Part shown: positions 52,375 through 61,978 of the stretch, piece after piece
Position numbering within the stretch: position 1 is the stretch's first letter
Layout: every line of letters begins with the position of its first letter
NCBI RefSeq assembly: GCF_015223055.1
Contig: NZ_JADFBX010000008.1
Span: 186,001-250,000, forward strand
DNA: 64,000 nt
Source: Pedobacter sp. MC2016-24
Lineage (GTDB): Bacteria > Bacteroidota > Bacteroidia > Sphingobacteriales > Sphingobacteriaceae
Direction of reading: 5' to 3'
Program-made: the position numbers and the translations under genes
Notes under the pieces: model-generated
The model's input: the letters and a program-made list of their open reading frames with translations, nothing else
Databases searched by the model: none
Told to the model about the DNA's origin: nothing

Positions 52375-52569
52375 GCCCTGTATTTTGCATGTCACTGCGG
52401 ATGGGTTGGATGTTGCCTTCCGGTAACGGTCAGCGATTACCTGCCAGCAGAAATCGTTAGTCCAAATCGTACACTGTTTTGAAAGTTGATAGCTATGATC
52501 TGCCTCTGCTGGCTGATTGACGGTTTATCATTTCGGGGCATCATTATTGGATGCTTATAGGAAAAATCT

Positions 52570-52863
52570 ATGATAGCGATTGACAACGTACAACCATTAA
52601 GCCCTGAAAGTTTATTTGAACTTTTAAAAACGGAATTTCCTGCTTATGTAAATGAGCAGCTTGGTAGCAACCTGGTTGTGGAATTTGCCCACGTAGCTGA
52701 TATTGTGAATATCAGTTTCCCTGAAATTATTGACGGTAACGCTTACACGATTACAGTTGGAGACAACAGTCTCGAACTCACAGACCACACGACAGAGGGC
52801 ACTTACAATACGGAGTTGCTGGAACAGCATCTGATGGAATTTTTGACTTTAAAAGCGGGTTAG
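52570..52863 (+). CDS. Small acidic hypothetical protein
   Basis: A 97-residue cytosolic protein with ATG 52570. It contains 'SPESLFELLKTEFPAYVNEQ', 'VVEFAHVADIVNISFPEI' and the C-terminal 'ELLEQHLMEFLTLKAG', with an alternating strand/helix pattern. No known domain is recognised. The flanking 52375-52569 and 52864-53044 show nothing more than AT-rich sequence. Confidence 0.55.
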   Translation: MIAIDNVQPLSPESLFELLKTEFPAYVNEQLGSNLVVEFAHVADIVNISFPEIIDGNAYTITVGDNSLELTDHTTEGTYNTELLEQHLMEFLTLKAG

Positions 52864-53044
52864 CCTGGCTACTCTTTTCGGCTAATTCAGATCGGGCTTT
52901 TCGGTCGGGTCTGGATATACCGGATGAGATAGACCGCTAAGCACTGTAAAATCTGACTGGATAGTTATGACACAGTTAGCCTGTGAAGCCATAAAGCCAA
53001 GTTTATTCGTATCTTAGTACTTAAAACAGACACGATTCATATCT

Positions 53045-53641
53045 ATGCATAAGGACGAGACAGCGGGCTATTCATTGATCATTGCGCAGGTCGCGGGTGG
53101 GGATCAGCTTGCTTTTCGAAAGTTATTTGATGACTACAGAAATAAAGTCTTTACCTATGCAATCCGTTACCTAAAATCTAAAGCGCAGGCAGAGGAAATA
53201 GTGCAGAACGTTTTTTTAAAAATATGGCTTAAACGGGACGGTTTAATTGAAATTAAAAATTTCGGCGGATATCTGCGTACGGTTACTAATAATGCCACGC
53301 TTGATGCTTTAAAAAAGAGAGCGTCTGAGTATAAGTATAAAAATGAAAGTTTGCAGGAATGGTCTGACCTTGACAATGCTACCGAAGAAGCTATCCTTTC
53401 TAAAGATGCCCAGAGTTATGTTGCCCAGGCACTTGAAAAATTACCTAAACAGCAAAAGCTAGTTTACCAGATGTGCCATATTGATGGTCTAAAACAAAAG
53501 GAAGTGGCCGAGAAACTAAATATCTCACCTTTGACTGTTAAAGTGCATTTACGGGAGGCCATCAAAGGCTTAAAAGTGCTACTTAAAAATGGTGAAGCTG
53601 CACCACTGATTACCTTTGTTTTTCTTGGAATGTTGAAGTAA
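53045..53641 (+). CDS. ECF RNA polymerase sigma factor, FecI type (locus 3)
   Basis: A 198-residue sigma factor. Region 2: 'LFDDYRNKVFTYAIRYLKSK' and 'EEIVQNVFLKIWLKRDG'; region 4: 'LPKQQKLVYQMCHIDGLKQK' and 'LNISPLTVKVHLREAIKGL'. Followed after 108 bases by its FecR partner. It should direct the SusC/SusD/TlpA operon of this locus. Confidence 0.92.
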   Translation: MHKDETAGYSLIIAQVAGGDQLAFRKLFDDYRNKVFTYAIRYLKSKAQAEEIVQNVFLKIWLKRDGLIEIKNFGGYLRTVTNNATLDALKKRASEYKYKNESLQEWSDLDNATEEAILSKDAQSYVAQALEKLPKQQKLVYQMCHIDGLKQKEVAEKLNISPLTVKVHLREAIKGLKVLLKNGEAAPLITFVFLGMLK

Positions 53642-53749
53642 TTAAATATTAATTTCATTTTTATTTAAACGAACTACTCCTTTTTTGTTTTCCAGTCGTC
53701 AGGTATAATAAATGGAGCCTTTGAGGGGGCTTTGTCTAATTTAACTTAC

Positions 53750-54742
53750 ATGGAAAACCAGCGCGTTGAATATCTGATTAAAAAATATGCCGGTGACGGC
53801 GTTACTGCAAAGGAAGAAGCCGAACTGATGAACATGATACGCAACGGTAAGGACAATGCCGATCTGCGTGATTTAATGTTACACGCATGGGATGATGCCC
53901 ATCCAGAAATGACATTAGATTCAGTAAAGGCAGACCAGATTTTTAATGCTGTGGTAGGTGTTAAAAAGTCACCAGCATTTAGAAAACTATATTGGATAGG
54001 TGTGGCAGCGGCAATTGTATTGGTGTGTTTTGCTGTGTCATTCTTTTACCAGCAAAAAAGCGCTTTTTTAACTAAAGCAGAAAATACGGTTACTGCTGTC
54101 AAAATATTATCGGGAGCTGAACACAGAAAAATAAACCTGCCGGATGGAAGTTCAGTGATATTAAATGAAAATAGCGTTCTTGAATATCCTGAACGTTTTA
54201 CAGGGGCAACCCGGGAGGTGATCTTAAATGGAGAGGGTTATTTTGATATCAGGCACGATTCAAAACACCGTTTCATTGTACATACAGGGAATATAAAAAC
54301 TACTGTACTGGGAACGGCATTCAACGTAAAGGCCTTAGCGGGAACGGCTGTTGTGGTAACAGTTACAAGAGGAAAGGTAAGTGTGGCTGACGAAAGTAAA
54401 GTATTAGCAGTGTTGGTACCCGATGAACAGGTTGTATTTAATCAGCAGTATAAAAAAGTTAGTGTGGCAAAAGTAAAAGCCGAAGAGACCGTTGCATGGC
54501 AAAAGAACGACCTGTTTTTTGAAGATACAACGATGGAAGAAGCTGCCGAAATACTCTCCCAAAAATTCAATGTTAAAATTACTTTCAAAAATAATGAAGG
54601 TAAAAACTGCCGTTTTACTGCAAGCTTTTTAAAGGCTCAAAGCCTGGAAGAGGTGATACAGGTAATCACCGCCTTTAACGAGGCCACTTATAGTGTTAAG
54701 CCAGGGGAAATTGTCATCGCTGGAAAAAATTGTAAAAACTAG
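53750..54742 (+). CDS. FecR-type anti-sigma factor (locus 3)
   Basis: About 330 residues from ATG 53750 (TTG 53732 extends the frame by six codons; the ATG gives the usual 'MENQRVEYLIKKYAGDG'). The transmembrane helix is 'WIGVAAAIVLVCFAVSFF'. The FecR domain reads 'LPDGSSVILNENSVLEYPE' and 'GEGYFDIRHDSKHRFIV', and the C-terminal DUF4974 part 'NDLFFEDTTMEEAAEILSQ'. It is about 60 residues shorter than the FecR proteins of loci 1, 2 and 4, missing the insert between the helix and the FecR core. Confidence 0.92.
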   Translation: MENQRVEYLIKKYAGDGVTAKEEAELMNMIRNGKDNADLRDLMLHAWDDAHPEMTLDSVKADQIFNAVVGVKKSPAFRKLYWIGVAAAIVLVCFAVSFFYQQKSAFLTKAENTVTAVKILSGAEHRKINLPDGSSVILNENSVLEYPERFTGATREVILNGEGYFDIRHDSKHRFIVHTGNIKTTVLGTAFNVKALAGTAVVVTVTRGKVSVADESKVLAVLVPDEQVVFNQQYKKVSVAKVKAEETVAWQKNDLFFEDTTMEEAAEILSQKFNVKITFKNNEGKNCRFTASFLKAQSLEEVIQVITAFNEATYSVKPGEIVIAGKNCKN

Positions 54743-54779
54743 AAAATAATATAAACCTAAACCATTAACCAAAAACAAC

Positions 54780-54809
54780 ATGAAAAAAAACTACCAGCTA
54801 AGCACATGA
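54780..54809 (+). other. Candidate 9-codon leader peptide between fecR and susC (locus 3)
   Basis: ATG 54780 reads MKKNYQLST and stops at 54807-54809, ten bases before a perfect stem-loop. Third instance of the layout seen at 6244 and 26070. Confidence 0.35.
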
Positions 54810-54819
54810 TTAAAAGTAA

Positions 54820-54842
54820 ACTCCCTGCCATAGACAGGGAGT
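54820..54842 (+). terminator. Perfect stem-loop before susC (possible attenuator, locus 3)
   Basis: ACTCCCTG (54820-54827) pairs exactly with CAGGGAGT (54835-54842) around a 7-base loop. No T run follows, so a regulatory stem is as likely as a terminator. The SusC start is 77 bases downstream. Confidence 0.6.
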
Positions 54843-54919
54843 AAAATGCTGCAGGCTTGACTGGAACTCAAGACTGCGGTTTAAATAACTTTTCGGGAAT
54901 CATTTAAACATTTAAAATT

Positions 54920-57900
54920 ATGAAATTTTCTGCACAATACGCAGAGGGTACGCCGTGCTGTTTGCATGTGGCTACTTTTAGTAACTCACGAAATCTAATT
55001 CGGCAGATTATGCGTTTAAGCTTATATATAGCCATTTTAACAGTTGTAAGTACGCAACTTCTATTTGCATCTCCTACAAGCGCACAATCTATGTCGCAGG
55101 TTGAGGTGACTATCGACCTTAAAAATGAGTCGGCAATTACTGCAATTAAAAAAATTGAAAGCCAAACCAATTTTAGGTTTATTTATCGGAGTGAACAGAT
55201 CCGTAACATTAAGGCGATCAGCCTTCCGCTGGAGAAACGTTCTGTTGGTGAGCTGCTCCAACTGATATTTAACGACCAACGTTTTAAGGTTACGCAAATT
55301 AATGCCAATAATATCCAAATCTTACCCATTAACTTAGAATTGGCTACCCTTGCAGATCTAAGGATTAGTGGAATTGTTCTGGATGAATTTGGAAGCCCAT
55401 TGCCTGGTGTATCTGTCATGATAAAAGGAAATAGATCTGCTAGTACGGCTACAGATCAAAATGGGCATTTTGGAATAAATGTACCTGAAAAAAGTGTACA
55501 GATTTTGCTTTTCAGTTACATGGGATATCAAACTGAAGAAATCGAATTGGGTACTCAAACTTCTGTTTCAGTACGTATGAAGCCATCATCCGGCAGTTTA
55601 AATGAGGTTGTGGTGATTGGTTATGGTACTTCTACGCGGAAAGAACTGACCGGATCGGTCGCAAGGGTTGATGCAAAAACCATTCAGGAACAACCGGTGG
55701 GTAATGTGATCAATGCCTTGCAAGGCCGGATGGCAGGTGTTGAAGTAAGCCAATCCAGCGGATTGCCTGGATCGGGGACCTCCATAAAAATAAGAGGACA
55801 ATATTCTATTCAAAGTGGTGTTGAGCCACTCTATGTGATAGATGGCGTTCCTTTTAATTTTAGTTTAAACGTTTTTCAGACAGGAGCAAACGGTACGGTT
55901 AACCCGCTGAATAGTTTAAACCCATCGGATGTGGAGCGTATTGATGTACTTAAAGATGGCGATGCGACAGCAATCTATGGTGCAAGAGGCGGTAATGGTG
56001 TAATTTTAATCACAACTAAAAAAGGAAAAGCCGGAAAAACTAAATTGGATATCAATTTAAGTTCCGGAACAGGTAAAGTCGGGCGTAAGATTGACATGCT
56101 GAGTGGGGAGCAGTACCTTGCCCTGCGTAAAGAAGCTTTTGCCAATGATAAGGTTACACCAACAATAGCAAATGCTCCTGATTTAACTTCCTGGAGTCAG
56201 ACCAATTTCAGGGACTGGCAAGATGATCTCATCGGTGGTACAGCTCACTACACCGATGCCCAGTTAACCTTAAGTGGCGGAAATGAGGATACGCGCTTTG
56301 CTTTCAGTCCTGGTTACCATCACGAAGGGACTGTGTTTCCGGGAAGTTCTGCTGAAGACCGAATTTCTGCCAGGTTAAATGTGGACCATAATTCAAGAGA
56401 TAAAAGGTTCGCTGCATTGATTTCATTAGTTTATTCCTACGACAAGAATAATTTACCCATAAGAGATCTGAGCAGCTATTATAACCTTGCTCCGAACTAT
56501 GATCCGTATACTGCTACTGGTGCATTTAATTTTGTTAGTACTTATCAGTATAATCCCTATGCACTCCTTGCTCAGAAATACAAGGGTACAACAGCGAATC
56601 TTATTGGTAATATGAATCTGAGGTATACCATTCTTCCTGGGTTAAGCCTGAAAGCAAATTTAGGCTATACAACTTTAAATTTTGATCAGAATGGCCAAAC
56701 TCCTGGTTTAACAGTTAACCCAGCTTTTAATGCGGCGATCAGCAGTGCATTTTTTGCAGCTACAACGGCGAGATCATACATTGTAGAACCACAGGTTGAA
56801 TATGTTAAAGAACTTGGAAAAGGCAAACTGACAGCTTTGGTCGGAACAACTTTTCAAAGCAATACCAGTACAACCAATACAGTGAACGGGACTAATTATA
56901 CCAACGATGCACTATTGGGAAGTATTGGCGCTGCAGGCACACTTTCTGGAAGTACTAGATACGACAATTACAATTTCAGTTCTATTTTCGGAAGGATAAC
57001 CTACAATTACCAGGGAAAGTATATTCTTAGTGCAACGATGAGAAGGGATGGCTCATCCCGCTTTGGATTGAACAATAGTTTTGGGAATTTTGGAGCGTTA
57101 GGAGCGGCGTGGATATTTTCTGACGAGACTTTTGTTAAAGACAATCTTTCTTTTTTAAGCTTCGGAAAATTACGGGGTAGTTATGGTATCACTGGTAACG
57201 ACCAGATATCCAATTATCAAAACCTGGCTACTTACAATGCTGCCGGGGCATCAAGCGGTTATCAGGGAACCACAATCCAAAATCCTGCAAGGTTAGCCAA
57301 TCCGGATATCAAATGGGAGAGTAACAGAAAAGCAGAACTAGCACTTGAACTGGGCCTTTTTGACAATAGGATACAGTTTAACCTGGCTGCTTACAGAAAT
57401 AGGGTTGGCAACCAGATTTTAAGTATTTCAACCCCCGGACAGGTCGGCTTTTCCAGTTACACGGGGAATTTTCCTGCTACCATACAGGCACAGGGACTTG
57501 AATTTGAGTTGAATACAAAGAATTTTGAAAGGGGTGATTTCAGATGGTCAACTGCTTTCAACTTTACATTGAACAACTCAAAAATTGTCAAATTTGATAA
57601 CCTGGCGAGCTTGAATTTCTATGCCAACTCATTTATAGTAGGTTATCCGGTACCTTTTAGCAGGCAATATATATTTAATGGGATAAATCCGGCCAACGGA
57701 TCGATTATTTATCAAACTGCTAATGCGAACGGTGTACCTACTTTTCTCGTTGATCAGCAACCAACTCCAGTCGGAACACCTTATTATGGTGGATTGACTA
57801 ATACTTTTTCGTATAAACGTTTTGACTTTGGTTTCTTTTTCCAATTCAGGCATCAGAAAGGCTATATCAACAGCGTAACGGGTTCTTTAGGTTCTTTAAA

Positions 57901-58270
57901 CAATCAGAACAGCAGTACACTTGATCATTGGAGGCAGCCGAATGATCAAACTCAATTTGGCGCAGCAACAGCCAACTCAAGTAATCCGGCTTTTAACCTT
58001 TATAGTTTTTACTATAACAGTTCCACCGCGTTTTTTGGAAATGCTTCATGGCTAAAACTCAAGAATGTGAATCTGGCTTACACTTTTCCTAAGGAATGGA
58101 TCTCGGCGGCAAAAATTTCCAATTTGAGGCTATACGCCCAGGGTCAAAATCTCTTTTCAGTTTCCAATCACAAAAATGTGCTTGATCCTGAAATGGGTGC
58201 CGGTCAAGGGGGTGGCCCGGGAATGCCGGCGCTTCGTACAATTGTTATTGGCCTTAATGCTTCTTTTTAA
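54920..58270 (+). CDS. SusC-type TonB-dependent transporter with signalling domain (locus 3)
   Basis: A 1116-residue outer-membrane receptor. A 31-residue extension precedes the signal peptide ('MRLSLYIAILTVVSTQLLF'). An STN domain ('AITAIKKIESQTNFRFIYR'), a carboxypeptidase-regulatory-like domain ('GIVLDEFGSPLPGVSVMIKG'), the plug ('SLNEVVVIGYGTSTRKELTG', 'LKDGDATAIYGARGGNGVIL') and the barrel ending 'ALRTIVIGLNASF' follow. It forms a pair with the SusD protein encoded 20 bases downstream. The ligand is unknown. Confidence 0.95.
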   Translation: MKFSAQYAEGTPCCLHVATFSNSRNLIRQIMRLSLYIAILTVVSTQLLFASPTSAQSMSQVEVTIDLKNESAITAIKKIESQTNFRFIYRSEQIRNIKAISLPLEKRSVGELLQLIFNDQRFKVTQINANNIQILPINLELATLADLRISGIVLDEFGSPLPGVSVMIKGNRSASTATDQNGHFGINVPEKSVQILLFSYMGYQTEEIELGTQTSVSVRMKPSSGSLNEVVVIGYGTSTRKELTGSVARVDAKTIQEQPVGNVINALQGRMAGVEVSQSSGLPGSGTSIKIRGQYSIQSGVEPLYVIDGVPFNFSLNVFQTGANGTVNPLNSLNPSDVERIDVLKDGDATAIYGARGGNGVILITTKKGKAGKTKLDINLSSGTGKVGRKIDMLSGEQYLALRKEAFANDKVTPTIANAPDLTSWSQTNFRDWQDDLIGGTAHYTDAQLTLSGGNEDTRFAFSPGYHHEGTVFPGSSAEDRISARLNVDHNSRDKRFAALISLVYSYDKNNLPIRDLSSYYNLAPNYDPYTATGAFNFVSTYQYNPYALLAQKYKGTTANLIGNMNLRYTILPGLSLKANLGYTTLNFDQNGQTPGLTVNPAFNAAISSAFFAATTARSYIVEPQVEYVKELGKGKLTALVGTTFQSNTSTTNTVNGTNYTNDALLGSIGAAGTLSGSTRYDNYNFSSIFGRITYNYQGKYILSATMRRDGSSRFGLNNSFGNFGALGAAWIFSDETFVKDNLSFLSFGKLRGSYGITGNDQISNYQNLATYNAAGASSGYQGTTIQNPARLANPDIKWESNRKAELALELGLFDNRIQFNLAAYRNRVGNQILSISTPGQVGFSSYTGNFPATIQAQGLEFELNTKNFERGDFRWSTAFNFTLNNSKIVKFDNLASLNFYANSFIVGYPVPFSRQYIFNGINPANGSIIYQTANANGVPTFLVDQQPTPVGTPYYGGLTNTFSYKRFDFGFFFQFRHQKGYINSVTGSLGSLNNQNSSTLDHWRQPNDQTQFGAATANSSNPAFNLYSFYYNSSTAFFGNASWLKLKNVNLAYTFPKEWISAAKISNLRLYAQGQNLFSVSNHKNVLDPEMGAGQGGGPGMPALRTIVIGLNASF

Positions 58271-58290
58271 CTTAAAAACTAAAAATCGAC

Positions 58291-59679
58291 ATGAAATTAT
58301 TTCCTTCACATAAGATCTGCTTAGTTTTAACACTGGGTATGATCATGACCCTTTCTTCTTGTAAAAAATTTATTGAAGTGGATCCTCCAATTGATCAGGT
58401 CAGTTCAGATAAAGCTTTTCAGGATGATGCTACGGCGCTAAGTTCAGTACTTGGTCTATATGGCAATTCAAACCTAATACCTACCAGCGGAAACCTGGAA
58501 AATTCTTTACTTGGAACCGTAACCGCTTTGGGAGGCATGGCGGCTGATGACATTTATCTGAGCTCGCAGGATTACCTGGATCAGTTTAAAACGAATACAA
58601 TACCGCTATCTAGCAATTACGTCAATAATCCTTGGAATTATGCCTATACAGTTGTTTTTGCCGCAAATTCTGCTATTGAAGGGCTGAATAAAACTACCGG
58701 AGTTTCTGCATCAGTAAAACAGCAGCTCCTTGGCGAAAGCCATTTTATGCGTGCTTTTACCTATTTCTATCTCACTAATTTATTTGGCGATGTACCCATG
58801 GTTACAAGTACGGTAACCAGTGTGAATTTAACATTGCCCCGGGCCCCGCAAGCGGAGATCTACCAGATGATCATCAGCGATCTGAAAATTGCGCAAAACA
58901 ATCTTTCTGATGCTTACCCTTCCGGCCAACGGGCAAGGGCCAATAAAGCCGTAGCAACCGCAATGCTGGCCAGAATATATTTATATACTAAAGATTATTC
59001 AAACGCGGAAATTCAGGCTACAACAGTCATAAACAACAGCGCTTATAAAATGGAGAGCCTGGATAATGCTTTCCTGAATACGAGTAATGAAGTGATCTGG
59101 CAGCGTTTTACTTTTAATGGATACTCAATTTTTGGTAGAAGTTTTGTTCCCTCAGGAACCACACCCAGTTATGTACTTTATCCATCCCTTGTGGCTAGTT
59201 TTGAACCGACTGATCAGCGTATGGGAAAATGGATGAAGCCGCTTGCTGTAGGTGCCACTACCTATTATTATCCTTTTAAATACAAGTTGCGTGATGCTAC
59301 AGCAGGAAATGAATTTAACGTATTGTTGCGTTTGGCAGAGTTATACCTGATCCGGGCAGAAGCCAGAGCACAGCTCAATAAGATCACCGGAACGGCTGGC
59401 GCTGCGGAAGATTTGAATGTAGTGAGAAACCGTGCCGGGCTTCTTGGAACTACGGCTACTACCCAGGGTCCCATGCTGCTTGCGATAGAAAATGAGCGGG
59501 CACATGAGTTGTTTTCTGAATTGGGGCACCGCTGGTTTGACCTAAAAAGAACAGGTAGGGCGGATGCGGTTCTTGGACCGCAAAAAGCAACCTGGACATC
59601 TACTGCTGTATTGTTTCCTATACCAGCTGCTCAAATTTTGTACAATAAAAACTTAAGTCAAAACCTGGGTTATAAATAA
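58291..59679 (+). CDS. SusD/RagB-family outer-membrane lipoprotein (locus 3)
   Basis: A 462-residue lipoprotein, lipobox 'GMIMTLSSCKKFIEVDPP' (Cys about 24). It has 'GESHFMRAFTYFYLTNLFGD' and 'NVLLRLAELYLIRAEARAQL', then 'ERAHELFSELGHRWFDLKRT', all SusD family segments. Short type, as in locus 1. It is followed six bases later by a TlpA-like gene rather than by carbohydrate enzymes. Confidence 0.95.
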   Translation: MKLFPSHKICLVLTLGMIMTLSSCKKFIEVDPPIDQVSSDKAFQDDATALSSVLGLYGNSNLIPTSGNLENSLLGTVTALGGMAADDIYLSSQDYLDQFKTNTIPLSSNYVNNPWNYAYTVVFAANSAIEGLNKTTGVSASVKQQLLGESHFMRAFTYFYLTNLFGDVPMVTSTVTSVNLTLPRAPQAEIYQMIISDLKIAQNNLSDAYPSGQRARANKAVATAMLARIYLYTKDYSNAEIQATTVINNSAYKMESLDNAFLNTSNEVIWQRFTFNGYSIFGRSFVPSGTTPSYVLYPSLVASFEPTDQRMGKWMKPLAVGATTYYYPFKYKLRDATAGNEFNVLLRLAELYLIRAEARAQLNKITGTAGAAEDLNVVRNRAGLLGTTATTQGPMLLAIENERAHELFSELGHRWFDLKRTGRADAVLGPQKATWTSTAVLFPIPAAQILYNKNLSQNLGYK

Positions 59680-59685
59680 ACGAAA

Positions 59686-60720
59686 ATGAAACTATCTATA
59701 AAAAAAACCGTTTTACTTTTTGCTTTGATGGCCTTAACCACTTTTGTGGTTAAGGCCCAGCAAGGGGCAGTTAAAGAATTGAAGTCGATCGGAGCACCTG
59801 CACCTGCACTCTATATTGCCAAATGGTTAAAAGGAGACAGTATACCGACCTTTAAAAAAGGACGAATCTATGTTGTGGAATTTTGGGCCACCTGGTGCCT
59901 GCCTTGTATTGCAGGGATGCCACATCTTTCTGAACTGGCCAGGAAGTATAAGGCAGATGTAACAGTTATAGGTGTTAGTATTTTCGAGCGGGGGACTACG
60001 ATGCCTGTAATAGAAAAATTTGTGGCTGACAAGGGGGACAAAATGGATTATGCTGTTGCCGCTGAAAAAGGAACGCAGATGGCTGAGCACTGGATGACCG
60101 CTTATGCTGAGAGAGGAATTCCTTTTTCATTCGTAGTGGATAAAGAGGGGCGTATAGCCTGGTGCGGACCACCTAAAAACCTGGATCATGTACTACCCCA
60201 AATTATAAATGGCAACTGGGATATCAATCTTGCGAATAAAAAAAGAAAAGACTATCAGAGGCTGGCACCCATAGATGGCAACGAGGTGGTAAATGCATTG
60301 AACCCTTTTATGGGGAATCCAGGCAGACCTGAAGCTGCATTAAAGAAAATAGACAGTATGCTAACTGTTGAACCCGGTTTAAAGTACTTTCCTAAAATGG
60401 GACATTTTACTTTCTTTGCGCTGTCTAAAACTGATCAGAAAAAAGCCGTACAGTTTGCCCATGAATGGTTTGCTGCCAATGATTACCCGGGATACTCAAC
60501 TGTAACTGATGCCGTTTACAAAAAAGAAGGCCTAATCCCGGAACTGTATACGCTCGCAGCAGAATGTTATCAAGCGCAATTGGACAACTATCCATGGAGT
60601 ATGGATTTTCCTGAAACGTATAAAAATATGGCCGTTTTATATGAAAAAGCAGGCGATATGGTTAAATCCAAAGAAATGCTAAAGAAGGCTCAACAAGCAC
60701 CCCCTGAAAATAAACATTAA
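59686..60720 (+). CDS. TlpA-type thioredoxin-fold protein (locus 3)
   Basis: A 344-residue exported protein (signal 'LFALMALTTFVVKAQQG'). A redoxin domain occupies about 30-185, with the active site 'FWATWCLPCIAGMP' (C71, C74), 'VTVIGVSIFERGTTM' and the cis-Pro loop 'ERGIPFSFVVDKEGRI'. A helical C-terminal part (about 195-344) follows, reminiscent of tetratricopeptide-like repeats ('AVLYEKAGDMVKSKEMLKKA'). The domain order is opposite to the TlpA protein of locus 1, where the helical part comes first. It presumably acts on disulfides of the imported ligand or its carrier. Confidence 0.88.
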   Translation: MKLSIKKTVLLFALMALTTFVVKAQQGAVKELKSIGAPAPALYIAKWLKGDSIPTFKKGRIYVVEFWATWCLPCIAGMPHLSELARKYKADVTVIGVSIFERGTTMPVIEKFVADKGDKMDYAVAAEKGTQMAEHWMTAYAERGIPFSFVVDKEGRIAWCGPPKNLDHVLPQIINGNWDINLANKKRKDYQRLAPIDGNEVVNALNPFMGNPGRPEAALKKIDSMLTVEPGLKYFPKMGHFTFFALSKTDQKKAVQFAHEWFAANDYPGYSTVTDAVYKKEGLIPELYTLAAECYQAQLDNYPWSMDFPETYKNMAVLYEKAGDMVKSKEMLKKAQQAPPENKH

Positions 60721-60731
60721 AAGACAATAGA

Positions 60732-60788
60732 ATGAAAAGAATACTCCCTATTCGCTTACTATTTCTTGCAGACTTACTGAGCAGCTGA
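60732..60788 (+). pseudogene. Stub of a secreted protein gene
   Basis: ATG 60732 reads 'MKRILPIRLLFLADLLSS' and stops at TGA 60786-60788; reading through the stop gives A-Q-Y-L-L-L, as if a signal peptide with its A-Q cleavage site had lost the rest of the protein. It is 11 bases after the TlpA stop. Probably a remnant of another operon gene. Confidence 0.35.
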
Positions 60789-60865
60789 GCCCAGTATCTT
60801 CTACTCTAAGTTGCGTACAACGGGAAATTTCTCCAGAGGCTAAACTTTTTTCTAAGCCCTATTCC

Positions 60866-60905
60866 AGACCAAGCTCATGTCTTTTTTCCTGAGCTTGGTC
60901 TTTTG
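60866..60905 (+). terminator. Intrinsic terminator of locus 3
   Basis: AGACCAAGCTCA (60866-60877) pairs perfectly with TGAGCTTGGTCT (60890-60901), 12 bp, with a 12-base loop, followed by TTT. Confidence 0.88.
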
Positions 60906-61314
60906 CAAAATCAAAGCATTTTTATTGCGCTGCTCCGGTACTCATCGCAGGTTTTCTTATAATTCCGGTAGCTGTGATGCAGAGAAAGACTATATGATAT
61001 CTTAACAAATGATCTGAGTAATTTGAAACTTTATGTCCTGGATTTATCATGTTTAGTACTTAATAATTGACGTTTCGTCCAACCGGCTTCTCCAAGAGGT
61101 ATAACTATAGATACTTTTAGGTAAATAAATATAAGATTTGCTTTTGCTTTAATATACAATTGACACAGATTTGGACTTAAGTGACGGACGATATTAAATG
61201 CGGTTTTACTTTATGGAAATGTTAGGTAAGGTTAACTATCTAAAATATTAATGTTTTATTACCTGAATATGTAATTTATTATAGATATTCACATTTCGAT
61301 AGCGACTAAATTAA
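60906..61314. other. AT-rich gap before the sigma gene of locus 4
   Basis: About 400 bases with no open frame of note on either strand and no clear repeat. It presumably holds the promoter of the sigma factor gene at 61315; I see no exact TAnnTTTG match. Confidence 0.4.
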
Positions 61315-61893
61315 ATGACCGCTTATAACAATCTTTCAGATTCTGAACTAACCATTCTGCTTAAGGCAGGTGACGTTAAAGCTTTTGATGAAATTTTTGA
61401 AAGATACAGCCGAGTACTTTATGTATATGCCCGTAATATGATTAGAGATACGGATGAAGCCCAGGATTTAGTTCAGGATATTTTTACCTCGCTTTGGGAC
61501 CATGCTGCGAAGCTGGAACTTAGAAGTTCTTTATCCGCTTATCTCTACAGTGCGGTAAGGTATAAATTCCTAAACCTGGTGTCGCGGCGTAAAGTCCGAT
61601 CAGACTATGCGGAGGCCTTTCAGGCACTTATTGACGAAGGTGATTATTCAACAGATCATTACATTAATGAGAAAGAACTGATTGCGCTGATTGAAAAGGA
61701 AGTCGTAAAGCTCCCTCAAAAGATGCGGGAAGTTTTTGAATTGAGCAGGAATGCCGGACTGTCTCATCGCGAGATTGCACTTCAGCTTGGCATTACAGAA
61801 AAAACGGTGAAAAATCATGTTAATCACGCCTTAAAGATACTTAGAGGTAAGTTTGATGTTCTGGCAATTTTAGTTTGGTTAATGCATCGATAA
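61315..61893 (+). CDS. ECF RNA polymerase sigma factor, FecI type (locus 4)
   Basis: A 192-residue sigma factor. Region 2: 'IFERYSRVLYVYARNMIRDT' and 'DEAQDLVQDIFTSLWDHAA'; region 4: 'LPQKMREVFELSRNAGLSHR' and 'LGITEKTVKNHVNHALKIL'. Partner FecR gene 85 bases downstream. Compared with the other three it has the most typical Bacteroidota polysaccharide-locus sigma sequence. Confidence 0.93.
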   Translation: MTAYNNLSDSELTILLKAGDVKAFDEIFERYSRVLYVYARNMIRDTDEAQDLVQDIFTSLWDHAAKLELRSSLSAYLYSAVRYKFLNLVSRRKVRSDYAEAFQALIDEGDYSTDHYINEKELIALIEKEVVKLPQKMREVFELSRNAGLSHREIALQLGITEKTVKNHVNHALKILRGKFDVLAILVWLMHR

Positions 61894-61978
61894 TTTTTTT
61901 AATTTTTATTTAGGCCCTGGCGACTTCATAGCTGACATATCATTAGAAGCCATTGAGCTGACATCATAAAAATTAAGC

